Of a stretch of DNA of 64,000 nucleotides, positions 25,404 to 34,265 are shown piece after piece (position 1 is the stretch's first letter; every line of letters begins with the position of its first letter). The stretch spans positions 1,178,001 to 1,242,000 of the forward strand of contig JBFXCS010000001.1 of NCBI GenBank assembly GCA_050181915.1. Reading direction: 5' to 3'. The position numbers and the translations under genes are program-made. The notes beneath the pieces were generated by a model, which saw only the letters and a program-made list of their open reading frames with translations, did no database searches and was not told the DNA's origin. This stretch comes from JBFXCS01 sp050181915. GTDB taxonomy: Bacteria > Actinomycetota > Thermoleophilia > Miltoncostaeales > Miltoncostaeaceae.

Positions 25404-26647
25404 TCCAGGCCTGGGCGCTCACCACCTTCTCGGCGCTTCACACGCCGAACTACCGTCGCTACTTCACCGGCCAGGCGATCAGCCTGGTCGGCACGTGGAT
25501 GCAGACGATCGCCCAGTCGTGGCTCGTGCTGGAGCTCACCGGGTCGGGCACGGCCCTCGGCGCCGTCGCCGCCGCCCAGTTCCTCCCCATCCTGCTGCTC
25601 GCGCCGTACGGCGGCCTGCTCGCCGACCGGCTCGACAAGCGGCGCCTGCTGCTCGCCACCCAGTCGGCCCTCGGCGCGATCGCGCTGACGCTCGGCATCC
25701 TCGTGGTGACCGGCGTCGTGCAGGTCTGGATGGTCGTGCTCATGGCCGTGCTGCTCGGCACGGTCACCGCCTGCGACAACCCGGCGCGCCAGGCCTTCGC
25801 CCAGGAGATGGTGGGGCAGGACGTGCTCCGCAACGCGGTGACGCTGAACAGCGTGCTGATGAACGCCGCCCGCGCCGTGGGCCCGGCCGTCGCCGGCGTC
25901 ACGATCGCGGCGGTCGGCACCGGCATCTGCTTCCTCATCAACGCGGCGAGCTTCGTCGCGGTGCTCGTCGCGATCGGCGGCATGGACCGGGCGGCCCTGC
26001 ACCCCTCGCCGCCCGCGCCGCGCGAGCCGGGGCAGGTGCGCGAGGGCCTCGCCTACGTTCGCCGCACCCCCGAGCTGCTCGTGCCGCTGATGATGCTGGC
26101 GCTGGTCGGCACGCTGGCCTACGAGTTCTCGGTGGTCCTCCCGCTGCTCGCGACCGGCCCGCTGGACGGCGGGGCCGAGACCTACGGCGTGCTCACCTCG
26201 GCGATGGGCGCCGGCGCGATCGTCGGCGGCCTCGTCGTCGCCAGCCGCGGCCGCACCGGCCTGCGGCCCCTGTCGGTGGCGGCGGCCCTGTTCGGCGCAG
26301 CGCTGCTGGCCACGGCGGCCTCGCCCACCCTGCCGGTCGCGGTCGTGGCCCTCGCCCTCACCGGCGCCGCCAGCGTCTCGTTCCTGGCCACCGGCAACAC
26401 CACCCTCCAGCTCACCAGCGCCCCGCGCTTCCGCGGCCGGGTGATGGCCCTGTGGACGCTGGCCTTCCTCGGCAGCACGCCGCTCGGGGGCCCGCTGGTG
26501 GGCGTCGTCTCCGACCACCTCAGCCCGCGCGCCGGCCTCGCCCTGGGCGGCCTCGCCTGCCTGGTCGCCGCCGCGATCGGCCTCGCCGCCCTGGCCCGCC
26601 GGGATCGGCGGCGGCAGGGGCCGCTGGGCGACGAGGTCCCGGCGTAG
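25400..26647 (+). CDS. MFS drug-exporter-like transporter with CTG start
   Basis: A 415-residue major-facilitator protein of the EntS-like group, with 12 hydrophobic helices. The conserved start of the family (LHTPNYRRYFTGQAISLVG, then TWMQTIAQSWLVLELTGS) is encoded upstream of the first ATG (25499), which would remove helix 1. In that frame no ATG, GTG or TTG occurs upstream; the CTG at 25400 lies 7 nt after a perfect AGGAGG and overlaps the marR stop (CTGA), so it is taken as start. Motif A appears as GGLLADRLDKRRLL. Substrate unknown, probably a drug or siderophore-like compound. Confidence 0.85.
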   Translation: MIQAWALTTFSALHTPNYRRYFTGQAISLVGTWMQTIAQSWLVLELTGSGTALGAVAAAQFLPILLLAPYGGLLADRLDKRRLLLATQSALGAIALTLGILVVTGVVQVWMVVLMAVLLGTVTACDNPARQAFAQEMVGQDVLRNAVTLNSVLMNAARAVGPAVAGVTIAAVGTGICFLINAASFVAVLVAIGGMDRAALHPSPPAPREPGQVREGLAYVRRTPELLVPLMMLALVGTLAYEFSVVLPLLATGPLDGGAETYGVLTSAMGAGAIVGGLVVASRGRTGLRPLSVAAALFGAALLATAASPTLPVAVVALALTGAASVSFLATGNTTLQLTSAPRFRGRVMALWTLAFLGSTPLGGPLVGVVSDHLSPRAGLALGGLACLVAAAIGLAALARRDRRRQGPLGDEVPA

Positions 26648-26651
26648 CCCG

Positions 26652-27128
26652 CTACGACGCGATCCGCTCCCGGATGTCGACGATGCGCTCGTAGGGCGCG
26701 TCCATCAGCGGGCTCGACAGCAGGAAGTCGGCGGTCGCCCGGTTGCAGGCGATCGGGGTGTTGTGCAGCACGGCGATGCGCAGCAGCGCCTTCACGTCGA
26801 CGTCGTGCGGCTGGGACTGCAGCGGGTCCCAGAAGAAGACGACCATGTCCAGGCCGCCCTCGGCGAGCTGGGCGCCGACCTGCTGGTCGCCCCCCATCGG
26901 GCCGCTCAGGAAGCAGCGCACGGGCTGGCCGAGCGCGCGGCCGACCATCGACCCGGTCGTCCCCGTGCCGTACAGCTCGTGGCGCGACAGCGTGCCGCGG
27001 TTGAAGAGCGCCCAGTCGACCAGGTCGCCCTTGCGGTTGTCATGCGCGATCAGGCAGATCCGCTTGCGCAGATCCATCCCGACGCGGTCGTCGATCGGCC
27101 GTGGGCCTGCCGTCTCGGGCCAGGTCAT
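26652..27128 (-). CDS. mgsA: Methylglyoxal synthase
   Basis: A 158-residue MgsA, which turns dihydroxyacetone phosphate into methylglyoxal and phosphate. The typical start ICLIAHDNRKGDLVDW, the phosphate-binding GTGTTG, the catalytic region SGPMGGDQQVGA and VFFWDPLQSQPHDVDVKALLR are all present. ATG at 27128 has a GAAGGAGG ribosome binding site. It converges on the MFS gene with 4 bp between stops. Confidence 0.95.
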   Translation of the reverse strand: MTWPETAGPRPIDDRVGMDLRKRICLIAHDNRKGDLVDWALFNRGTLSRHELYGTGTTGSMVGRALGQPVRCFLSGPMGGDQQVGAQLAEGGLDMVVFFWDPLQSQPHDVDVKALLRIAVLHNTPIACNRATADFLLSSPLMDAPYERIVDIRERIAS

Positions 27129-27228
27129 CGGCGCCTCCTTCGGCGTATGAGGGCGGCCGTCCGGGCCGCGAGCCGTCACCGACGGTAGCTCAGACGCCCG
27201 CCGACGTGAAACGGCCGGGCACGGTGTG

Positions 27229-28254
27229 TCAACCCTGGGGCGGCCAGACCTCGTCGGGGCGGCCCGTCACCTGACCGGCGATCATGATGCGCTGGCGGCC
27301 CGGATCGTTCGCCTCGTAGGGCCGCACGGCCGGGGCGCGCCAGGTCTCGTAGCTGCGGCAGGCGTCGTCGGCGCTGTCGGGGTTCTGGCCGACCGCCTCG
27401 GCCAGCGCGTGGGCGTCGCCCAGGCCGATGCCGGACGAGATGCCGGTCTCGGGGCCGAAGAAGTGGGCCGCGTCGCCGATGATCACGACGCCCGGCGTCC
27501 ACCAGCGGGGGCACGACAGCAGCGACGGCTCCGAGTAGCGGATCTGATCGGTCGAGGTGACGCCCTCGACCGCCGAGGCCGACGCGGGCAGGAGGCGCGC
27601 CCACATCTCCTTGATCGCCTCGACGCCCGGGGCGATGGCCGCCTCGCGGCCCACCCGGGCGCAGGTGCGCCAGCCGGCCGAGCCCTCGTTCCACGAGAGC
27701 ATCCCGATGTGGCTGCCGTCGGACATGTAGCCCATCGCGAAGGAGGTGTCGGCCACCGACGGGCTCATGAAGGCGAGCTCGGCCTCGGGCAGCTCCGCGA
27801 ACTCGGCCTCGAGGCCGGCCATCTCGCGCACCGGCGAGCGCATGCCGTCGCAGGCGACCACCAGGTCGGCCTCGAACTCGGTGCGGGTGCCGTCGGGGCC
27901 CTCCGCGACGACGCCGGCGACCCGGTCGCCCAGGTGCAGCAGCTCGACCACGGTGTGCTCGTTGACCATCGGCAGGTCGCGCTGCAGGGCCTCGATGAGG
28001 GCGCCGAAGCGCACCGCCACCGCCACCGGCGGCTGGTCCGGCCGCGGCGCGATCGGCCGGCCCGCGTCGCGCACCTCCCGGTAGACGCCCACCTCGTCCA
28101 GCGACTCGTAGCCCTGGAATCCCAGCATGTAGCCGCGCGGGATGTAGTGCCCCGCCGGCATCCGCTCGATGATGGTCGGCTCCACGCCCCGCAGCCTCAG
28201 CAGTCGCGCCAGCGTCATGCCGACCATGCCCCCGCCCACGATCACGATCTTCAT
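27229..28254 (-). CDS. FAD-dependent monooxygenase (PHBH fold)
   Basis: A 341-residue flavoprotein. FAD-binding motifs are VIVGGGMVGMTLARLL at the N-terminus, ADLVVACDGMRSPVRE in the middle and VVIIGDAAHFFGPETGISSGIGLGDA near residue 260. These define the aromatic-hydroxylase group, which hydroxylates small aromatic substrates with NAD(P)H and O2. Substrate not predictable. TAGGGT lies exactly 7 nt before the ATG, so a leaderless transcript is likely. Confidence 0.85.
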   Translation of the reverse strand: MKIVIVGGGMVGMTLARLLRLRGVEPTIIERMPAGHYIPRGYMLGFQGYESLDEVGVYREVRDAGRPIAPRPDQPPVAVAVRFGALIEALQRDLPMVNEHTVVELLHLGDRVAGVVAEGPDGTRTEFEADLVVACDGMRSPVREMAGLEAEFAELPEAELAFMSPSVADTSFAMGYMSDGSHIGMLSWNEGSAGWRTCARVGREAAIAPGVEAIKEMWARLLPASASAVEGVTSTDQIRYSEPSLLSCPRWWTPGVVIIGDAAHFFGPETGISSGIGLGDAHALAEAVGQNPDSADDACRSYETWRAPAVRPYEANDPGRQRIMIAGQVTGRPDEVWPPQG

Positions 28255-28339
28255 GTCACGAACCCTATCCGCCGCGCGACGGGCGCGCCCGCCCTGCGGG
28301 CGGTTGCCACGGCGCGTGTCACGCCGTGAGAATCCGCCG

Positions 28340-28855
28340 GTGCGCCGACGCCTCCTCCTCGCGGCGATCGTCCTGCTCGCCGCCGCCGGGCCGGCGGCCG
28401 CCCGCGACTGGGTGATCGCGCCCGGCCGGGTCGATCCGCCCTACGGACCCCAGCGATCGGTGGGCGCCCCGTTCGCGGCCCTCGAGCGGAGCTGGGGCCC
28501 TCCCCTGGCGCCCGCCGTCGACGTGCCCGTCGCCGTGTGGCCCCGGGGCCTCGAGGTGACGCTGCGGCGGGCCCCGCGCGGGGCGGCGGTGAAGTTCGCC
28601 GCCCGAGGGCAGCGCTGGCGCACCCCGTCGGGCGCGCGCCGGGGCACGACCGAGGCTCGCCTGCGCCGCATCTACGGTGATCGACTGCAGCCGGTCACCG
28701 ACGAGCGCGGATTGCTCGGGGTGACGCGCCACTGGATGGCCGTCTACGGCGACGACGCGCTCGGCTTCGTGATGCGCCCCGGGCGGGTGCTGGCGATCAT
28801 CACCGGCCGCACCGCCGTGGTGCGCGCCGATCTGCGCTTCTCCGGCCCTCTCTGA
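28340..28855 (+). CDS. Secreted hypothetical protein
   Basis: A 171-residue exported protein: an Arg-rich start and hydrophobic signal (LLLAAIVLLAAAGPAAA), then a soluble domain containing TEARLRRIYGDRLQPV, a piece resembling the 'distance-sensing' repeats of secreted actinobacterial proteins that report on start time courses but with no assigned name. No function is recognised. GTG at 28340 is chosen because it gives a compact signal peptide; GTG at 28316 would add eight residues. Confidence 0.55.
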   Translation: MRRRLLLAAIVLLAAAGPAAARDWVIAPGRVDPPYGPQRSVGAPFAALERSWGPPLAPAVDVPVAVWPRGLEVTLRRAPRGAAVKFAARGQRWRTPSGARRGTTEARLRRIYGDRLQPVTDERGLLGVTRHWMAVYGDDALGFVMRPGRVLAIITGRTAVVRADLRFSGPL

Positions 28856-28943
28856 GCCGCGCGCCGGGTGGCGCGTGACGGCTCCCGACGTCCGGGTAGC
28901 ACCTGAGTACACGCCCTTCGGACCACCCGCACGAGGAGAAGAC

Positions 28944-29351
28944 ATGGCGAGCCAGCGCCAGGTCGCCACGGCGAAGCGCAACGTCAAGAAGGCCCAGCGG
29001 GCGGCGACCCGGAAACGGACCATCGCCGATCTGCCGCCCGACACCCGACGCGACCTCGTGGTGGAGGCCCAGAAGGGGCGCCGCCGGGGAAGCCGCCCCG
29101 GACATGCCCTCGAGGAGCGCGACCGGCAGCAGCTCTACGAGGTGGCGCGCGACCTCGACATCCACGGGCGCTCGAAGATGGGCAAGTCCGAGCTCATCGA
29201 GGCGATCCGCAAGCGCCGCGGCGCGTGGCGTGCGCCGCGGGATCCTCCGACCGCATCGAGAACGCCTTCGCCATGGGTGTTTCGGGTGAAGCCGGAGAGG
29301 GGACTCGAACCCCTGGCCTGCCGCTTACAAGGCGGCTGCTCTACCAGCTGA
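28944..29351 (+). CDS. Small basic protein with Rho N-terminal/SAP-like motif
   Basis: A 135-residue basic protein. The N-terminal 40 residues are Lys/Arg/Ala-rich. The segment LYEVARDLDIHGRSKMGKSELIEAIRKRRG is the Rho_N-type helix-extended-loop-helix nucleic-acid-binding motif (quoted here as its parts VARDLDIHGRSKMGKSEL and IEAIRKRRG). ATG at 28944 has a GAGGAG ribosome binding site. The frame has no stop before 29349, so its last 20 residues are read from the antisense of tRNA-Thr; either the real protein has this tail or the terminus is under strong constraint from the tRNA. Confidence 0.6.
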   Translation: MASQRQVATAKRNVKKAQRAATRKRTIADLPPDTRRDLVVEAQKGRRRGSRPGHALEERDRQQLYEVARDLDIHGRSKMGKSELIEAIRKRRGAWRAPRDPPTASRTPSPWVFRVKPERGLEPLACRLQGGCSTS

Positions 29352-29362
29352 GCTACTCCGGC
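29290..29362 (-). tRNA. tRNA-Thr (TGT anticodon)
   Basis: On the minus strand a cloverleaf starts with GCCGGAG and closes with CTCCGGC followed by a U discriminator. The anticodon loop is CTTGTAA, anticodon TGT, decoding ACA and possibly other Thr codons. The D arm (GCTC...GAGC) and T loop (TTCGAGT) are canonical. No CCA is encoded. It overlaps the 3' end of the plus-strand Rho_N-like gene. Confidence 0.93.
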
Positions 29363-29448
29363 AACGGCGGCCCCGACGACGCCGGACGGGACGTGGGTCG
29401 ATGCTAGCGGCGCGCGCCGTCGCGGGGCTCCCCGGCCGGCCCGAGGCG

Positions 29449-30546
29449 TCATGGCTCGCACGCCCACCCGTCGCCATCCCTATCGAAACCGTGCGGGTCC
29501 GAATCGACCGATCTGAAGCCCGTCGCGGAGACGTCGCCGCAGTCGAGGTCGTACGAAACGCGCGGAATGCAGGCGCCGGCGTAATTCGGATCGCAGGCGG
29601 CGGATGACGAGCTCGGCGCCGAGGTGGGAGCCGGGGGCGCCGCGAGGGCGGCCTTGCGCTGCGTCGCCAGCGACCGGACGGACGCGATCGCGGGCAGGCC
29701 GGGATCCAGCTTCGCCGCGTTCCTCAGCAGCCCGAGCGCGCGGTCGGGCCGCGACGCGTAGACCGCCCTCGCCTGTGCCACCAGCTCGCGAGCTCCGCGC
29801 GATCCGAACGTGCGGGCGCGAGCGCGGGCGTCCCGGAAGGGCGCCAGCGCCAGCATGCGACCGCGGGCGGCCGCGAAGGAGCCGCCCTCGGCCAGCCGCT
29901 CGGCGTCGAGGTATCTCCTGGTCAGCCCAGCGAGGCGCCGCGCCTCCCGCACCCTCCGCGCCAGATCGGGATGGTCGGCCGCGAAGCCCGAGTCGATGCC
30001 CTCCAATCGCGCGATCGCGGCCGACGGCTTATCGGCCGCGATCAGCGCTCGCGCCTCCGCAACCTCCTCCATCGCCCTGGCGCGCGCGTCCTCGGCCCCG
30101 TCCGCGACGGCGACCGTGATGACCGGCTGGGACTCCGGCGGCGGCGGCGTGGCGGCCTCCCCTCCCCCGCCTCCCGAGCCCAGTGCCACCGTCAGCGCGA
30201 CCAAGCCGACAGCGACCGCTGAACCGACCGCTGCGACCCGGCGCCGGGAGCCACCGGACCGCGCGGCCGCGGCGGGGCCCGCGACAGGCCCCGCAGGCCG
30301 GACCGCCGAGCCGCTCGCCGCCGCCGGTTGATGGACGTCCACGATCGCCACCGGATCGTGCAACGCGCAGCGCTTGAGCGACGGTTCCACCCGCAGGCCC
30401 GCCTCCGCCAGCTCCCGTTCGATGCGCACTCGTCCCGCGGCGGTGAGCCGCGCAACGCCGAACGTGTCCCTCAGATCCCGCACCGACAGGACGAGGCGGC
30501 CGCCCGCATCGTCCACGCGGCGCCGCACGACTCGCGCCCCCGACAT
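29449..30546 (-). CDS. Membrane-anchored protein with C-terminal Excalibur domain
   Basis: A 365-residue protein. The N-terminal 70 residues look like a small DNA-binding or regulatory domain (RVVRRRVDDAGGRLVLSV, then LTAAGRVRIERELAEAGL). One membrane helix follows (AVAVGLVALTVALG, residues about 110-125), then helical repeats rich in Ala/Arg, resembling TPR-like pairs, and a C-terminal extracellular Excalibur domain ending DSDPHGFDRDGDGWACEP, with its calcium-binding DxDxDGxxCE motif and four Cys. ATG at 30546 follows a GGAGGGGG site. Role unknown; Excalibur domains are found in surface nucleases and cell-wall proteins. Confidence 0.75.
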   Translation of the reverse strand: MSGARVVRRRVDDAGGRLVLSVRDLRDTFGVARLTAAGRVRIERELAEAGLRVEPSLKRCALHDPVAIVDVHQPAAASGSAVRPAGPVAGPAAAARSGGSRRRVAAVGSAVAVGLVALTVALGSGGGGGEAATPPPPESQPVITVAVADGAEDARARAMEEVAEARALIAADKPSAAIARLEGIDSGFAADHPDLARRVREARRLAGLTRRYLDAERLAEGGSFAAARGRMLALAPFRDARARARTFGSRGARELVAQARAVYASRPDRALGLLRNAAKLDPGLPAIASVRSLATQRKAALAAPPAPTSAPSSSSAACDPNYAGACIPRVSYDLDCGDVSATGFRSVDSDPHGFDRDGDGWACEP

Positions 30547-30684
30547 GACCACCCCCTCCGCGGCGTCCTCCCACGGACGCCGGTATGCCGGCGACGCTAC
30601 GACCGACGCCGCCGCGCTACACCGGCCGAAAGAGCAGATACCGCCCCTCGATGGTCGTGACCGACGACCGACGCGAGGCCGTCG

Positions 30685-31884
30685 TCACGCCAGGGGGCAG
30701 CACCTCACGAGATCGCCGGCGCGGGCGGTGCGGACGCCGGCCTCGATCACCGCGAGGTGGGTGGCCCCGGCGAGCGAGGTGATGTGGTTCGAGGCCTGGC
30801 GCGGGAGCGGGTGGAGCCGGCCGTCGCGCTCCACGACCCGGATCAGCTCGGTGCGCGGCGTGTCCTTGGCGTAGCCCGCGGCGAGCGGCAGGCGCCGCTC
30901 CCACGAGGCGGCCCGGCCGAGCAGCGGCCGGCCGAAGGCGTGGAAGCAGACCGCGGCCGACACCGGGTTGCCGGGCAGGCCCAGCACCAGCTGGGGCCCG
31001 CGGCGGCCGAGCCAGAGCGGGTGGCCGGGGCGGATCTCGATGCCGAAGAGGATCTCCGCGACCCCGGCGTCGGCGAGGGCCGGGCGCAGGTGGTCGTGGC
31101 GGCCCATCGACACGCCGCCGATGGTGACGAGCAGGTCCGGCCGGGGCGACCCGTCCAGGGCGCCACCGACGGCGGCGATCGTCGCGTCGCGATCGTCCGG
31201 CACCAGGACGTTCGCGACGACCTCGGCCCCCGCGGCGGCGGCCTGGGCGGCGATGCCCGGCCGGTTCGCGTCGTACACCTGTCCGGGGAGGAGGCGGGCG
31301 CCGGCGGGGACGACCTCGTCGCCGCTGCCCAGGATCGCCACGCGGGGACGGCGCACGCAGGCCACCCGGGCGTGCCCCGCCCCGGCGACGACGGCCACCT
31401 CGTGGGCCCGCACCACCGCCCCGGCCGGCAGCACGACGGCGCCGGCGCGCAGGTCCTCCCCGCGCGGGCGGACGAAGGCGCCCGCGGGCGGCGGCACCGT
31501 GGCCCGCACCGTCCCGGCGGCGGCGTCCTCCTCCGCGTCCTCGCGGCGCAGCACCGCGTCGGCGCCCGCGGGGATCTCGGCGCCCGTCGAGATGACCGTC
31601 GCCTCGCCGGGCCCGACGCTGCCGGCGAAGGGCGCGCCGGCGCGGCTCTCCCCCACCAGGCGCAGCGGTGCGCCGGCCGCGGCGTCGGCCGCCCGCACGG
31701 CGTAGCCGTCCATGGCCGAGTTCGTGAATCCGGGATGATCTGACCGGGCGCGGACGTCCTCGGCCAGCACCCGGCCGGACAGGTCGGCGAGGGCCACGGG
31801 CTCGGCGGGCGGCGCGAGGGCGCGGGCGGCCGCCTCGGCCAGCATCTCGTCGAAGGTCAGCCCCCGTCTGCCCGTCGTCCCCAC
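30685..31884 (-). CDS. moeA: Molybdopterin molybdenumtransferase MoeA
   Basis: A 399-residue MoeA, which inserts molybdate into adenylylated molybdopterin. Signatures: SAMDGYAVRAAD (residues 56-67), STGAEIPAGADAV, ILGSGDEVV, IGGVSMGRHD and LGLPGNPVSAAV. All four domains are present. No other molybdenum-cofactor gene is seen in the window. Start is the GTG at 31884, with a weak CATGAT hexamer 6 nt upstream. Confidence 0.94.
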   Translation of the reverse strand: MGTTGRRGLTFDEMLAEAAARALAPPAEPVALADLSGRVLAEDVRARSDHPGFTNSAMDGYAVRAADAAAGAPLRLVGESRAGAPFAGSVGPGEATVISTGAEIPAGADAVLRREDAEEDAAAGTVRATVPPPAGAFVRPRGEDLRAGAVVLPAGAVVRAHEVAVVAGAGHARVACVRRPRVAILGSGDEVVPAGARLLPGQVYDANRPGIAAQAAAAGAEVVANVLVPDDRDATIAAVGGALDGSPRPDLLVTIGGVSMGRHDHLRPALADAGVAEILFGIEIRPGHPLWLGRRGPQLVLGLPGNPVSAAVCFHAFGRPLLGRAASWERRLPLAAGYAKDTPRTELIRVVERDGRLHPLPRQASNHITSLAGATHLAVIEAGVRTARAGDLVRCCPLA

Positions 31885-31932
31885 GCCGCGATCATGGCAG
31901 GAGCGGAGCCGGCCGGCGCGTCGGCCGCGCGG

Positions 31933-33069
31933 CTACTGCGCGGGCAGCGCCGACCGCAGGGCAAGGACGCGGCCGACGGCCCGCTCGGCCTCGGCGCGCG
32001 GCAGCCGGCCGGAGGTGATCGCGGCGGTCAGCGCACGGGCGGCCGTCACCCCCGGCGCGTAGCCGGTGTGGATGAGGAGGTCCTCGCCGGCGCCCGCCGC
32101 GCGCACCGCCACCGCGCCGGTGCCGCCGGCCGGCCTCAGCGCGGGCGTGTCGAGGGCGTCGGTGACCGTGACGCCGGTGAACCCCAGGCGCTCGCGCAGC
32201 AGCCCCGTGACCACGGACCGCGACAGGGCGGCCGGGGCGACGCGGTCGACGGCCGGGTAGCGGGCGGTGGACACCATCACCATCGGCACCCGGTCCCGGA
32301 TCAGGGCGCGGAACGGGTGGAGGTCGACGCGCTCCAGCACCGGCCGGGCGAGGGCCACCGTGCCCGGCGCCTCGTCGGTGCTCACCCGCGCCGAGCCGAG
32401 CCCCGGGAAGTGCTTGGCGGCGGCGGCGACGCCCGCGTCGCGGAGGCCGCGCGAGAACGCCACCGCCGCGCCGGCCACCCGCCCCGGCGAGCGCCCGAAG
32501 GTGCGCCCGGTCGCCTCGAGGAAGGAGCCGGGGCGCGCCACGTCGGCCACCGGGGCGAGGTCGACGTTCGCGCCGACCGTCCGCAGCAGGCGCCCGGCGG
32601 CCCGCCCGGCCGCGCGCGTCGAGGTGACGCCGGCGGCGCCCATCGCCGACGCGCGCCGCAGCGGCGGCCCGGGGATGCGCCGCACCAGGCCCCCCTCCTG
32701 GTCGACCATCACCAGCAGGGGCCGATCGACCGCCGCCGGCCGCGGGATGGCCTGGAGCCGCCTCACCAGCGCCCGCGCCGCCGCGACGCTCGGCACGTTG
32801 CCGCCCAGCAGGATCACCGCCCCCGCCTCGCCCCGGCGGATGCGCCGCACGAGATCGACGGGGGGCCTGGTGCCCGAGAAGCCGTACACCAGGCGCTGCC
32901 CCGCGAGCTGCGCGGCCGTCAGCCCCGACAGGTCCGCGGGCGGCGGCGCGGCGGCCGAGGGGGCGGCGGGCCCGCCGGCCATGGCCGCCGCGATCGCGAC
33001 GGCGGCTCCCAGCGGGCCGATCACGCCTCCCGGTCCCGTCGACGGGTCGCGGCCATCGCCCTCCCTCAC
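31933..33069 (-). CDS. Glycoside hydrolase family 3 (NagZ-like) protein lacking the acid/base dyad
   Basis: About 378 residues. An N-terminal hydrophobic stretch (GPLGAAVAIAAAMAGGPAAP) suggests export. The barrel matches NagZ: FGRSPGRVAGAAVAF, AAAKHFPGLGSARVSTDEAPGTV and the nucleophile region TVTDALDTPAL. NagZ enzymes use an Asp-His dyad in a loop reading GD(T/S)xxDSH; here the loop reads GSARVSTDEA, so the catalytic His is absent. It may be a sugar-binding or altered-mechanism homologue. The start is uncertain: GTG 33069 is used, GTG 33024 and TTG 33141 are alternatives. Confidence 0.75.
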   Translation of the reverse strand: MREGDGRDPSTGPGGVIGPLGAAVAIAAAMAGGPAAPSAAAPPPADLSGLTAAQLAGQRLVYGFSGTRPPVDLVRRIRRGEAGAVILLGGNVPSVAAARALVRRLQAIPRPAAVDRPLLVMVDQEGGLVRRIPGPPLRRASAMGAAGVTSTRAAGRAAGRLLRTVGANVDLAPVADVARPGSFLEATGRTFGRSPGRVAGAAVAFSRGLRDAGVAAAAKHFPGLGSARVSTDEAPGTVALARPVLERVDLHPFRALIRDRVPMVMVSTARYPAVDRVAPAALSRSVVTGLLRERLGFTGVTVTDALDTPALRPAGGTGAVAVRAAGAGEDLLIHTGYAPGVTAARALTAAITSGRLPRAEAERAVGRVLALRSALPAQ

Positions 33070-33140
33070 CTGTAAGTGCCGGCTAATCGCCCGTCCCGAG
33101 AATGCTCGCACAGCCGGACGAGACAGGACCTGAGACCTCA

Positions 33141-34250
33141 ATGGTGAAGAAGAGGGGTTCAGCAGCCGAAAGGAGGAGGGTGCGGCGCACCCTCGTGCAT
33201 CTCCTCGCGGCCTCCGCGCTCCTGATCGGGGCGGCGACCGCCCATGCCCAGACGACCACCGCTCCGGCGACCACCGTCGCCCCGGCGACCAAGCCGATCG
33301 TCAAGGCCGGACCCTACGACTGGGCGAAGCCCGCCGCCGACGCGCTCGTCGCCGAGGGCGCATGGCCCGAGCTGGCCGGCGCCGACCTGCGGCGCAACGC
33401 GAACCGCGGCGACCTCGACCGCGCGCTCACCATCCTCACCCGCACCACGGTGCAGAGCGGCAACCCGTCCGCCCGCGTCTCGGTCTGGGTGGCGAACCTC
33501 CAGTTCGTCCGCGCGCTGGGGCTCGAGCCCGAGCGCCAGGCGCTGAACCGGCTGTCCACCGCCGACGGCGTCCGCCTGAAGCTGCCGAAGAACTTCGGCA
33601 GCGAGGTGCTGGCCCGCGAGCTGGGCCTGGTGCACAACCACCTGGTCCAGTTCGAGCGCTACGAGCGCTCCCGCAAGGAGACCGTCCGCCTGGGCGACCT
33701 GGTGGGGATGCTGGCGCGGGCCCGCAGCCTGTCCTCCTGGCAGATCGGTCAGATGCAGGCCTTCGCGACGATCCAGCTGCCGGTGATGAGCCCGGCGCGC
33801 CGCGCGCTGGTGCAGTCGGCGCTCGCCCAGGTGGGCCAGCCCTACATCTGGGGCGGCGACTGGCCGGGCCCGCGGTCGCCGTGGGGTCCGCAGGTGCACG
33901 GCGGCTTCGACTGCTCGGGCCTGGTGTGGTGGGTCTTCAAGGGCAGCCCGGGGCCGCGCCAGATGGCGCTCGGCCGCGATCTGTTGGGCCGCACCGCCGA
34001 CGACATGGCCTTCGAGAAGCCCTCCGAGCGCATCGACGTCGCCTCCCTCATCCCCGGTGACCTCGTCTTCTTCGGCCCCGGCGGGCCGAAGGCGGCGAAG
34101 GGCACCATCGAGCACGAGGCCATCGCGCTCGGCAACGGCTGGATCGTCCAGTCGTCCGGGTCGCGCGGCGGCGTGAGCGTCAGCAACCTCGCCACCTACT
34201 GGCCGTCGGCGACCGCCTTCGGCCGCCGGGTCGGCGTCGTCGGCCCCTGA
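33141..34250 (+). CDS. NlpC/P60 family peptidoglycan hydrolase
   Basis: A 369-residue secreted protein. Signal peptide: RRTLVHLLAASALLIGAATAHA (in pieces HLLAASALLIG, ATAHA), then a Thr/Ala/Pro linker, a helical middle domain and a C-terminal NlpC/P60 domain beginning VQSALAQVGQPYIWGG. Catalytic Cys258 is in FDCSGLVWW and His325 in IEHEAIALG. It should cleave peptide stems of peptidoglycan in the cell wall. It diverges from the GH3 gene, another wall-related candidate. Confidence 0.88.
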   Translation: MVKKRGSAAERRRVRRTLVHLLAASALLIGAATAHAQTTTAPATTVAPATKPIVKAGPYDWAKPAADALVAEGAWPELAGADLRRNANRGDLDRALTILTRTTVQSGNPSARVSVWVANLQFVRALGLEPERQALNRLSTADGVRLKLPKNFGSEVLARELGLVHNHLVQFERYERSRKETVRLGDLVGMLARARSLSSWQIGQMQAFATIQLPVMSPARRALVQSALAQVGQPYIWGGDWPGPRSPWGPQVHGGFDCSGLVWWVFKGSPGPRQMALGRDLLGRTADDMAFEKPSERIDVASLIPGDLVFFGPGGPKAAKGTIEHEAIALGNGWIVQSSGSRGGVSVSNLATYWPSATAFGRRVGVVGP

Positions 34251-34265
34251 CCGGCCCGGGGGCCG

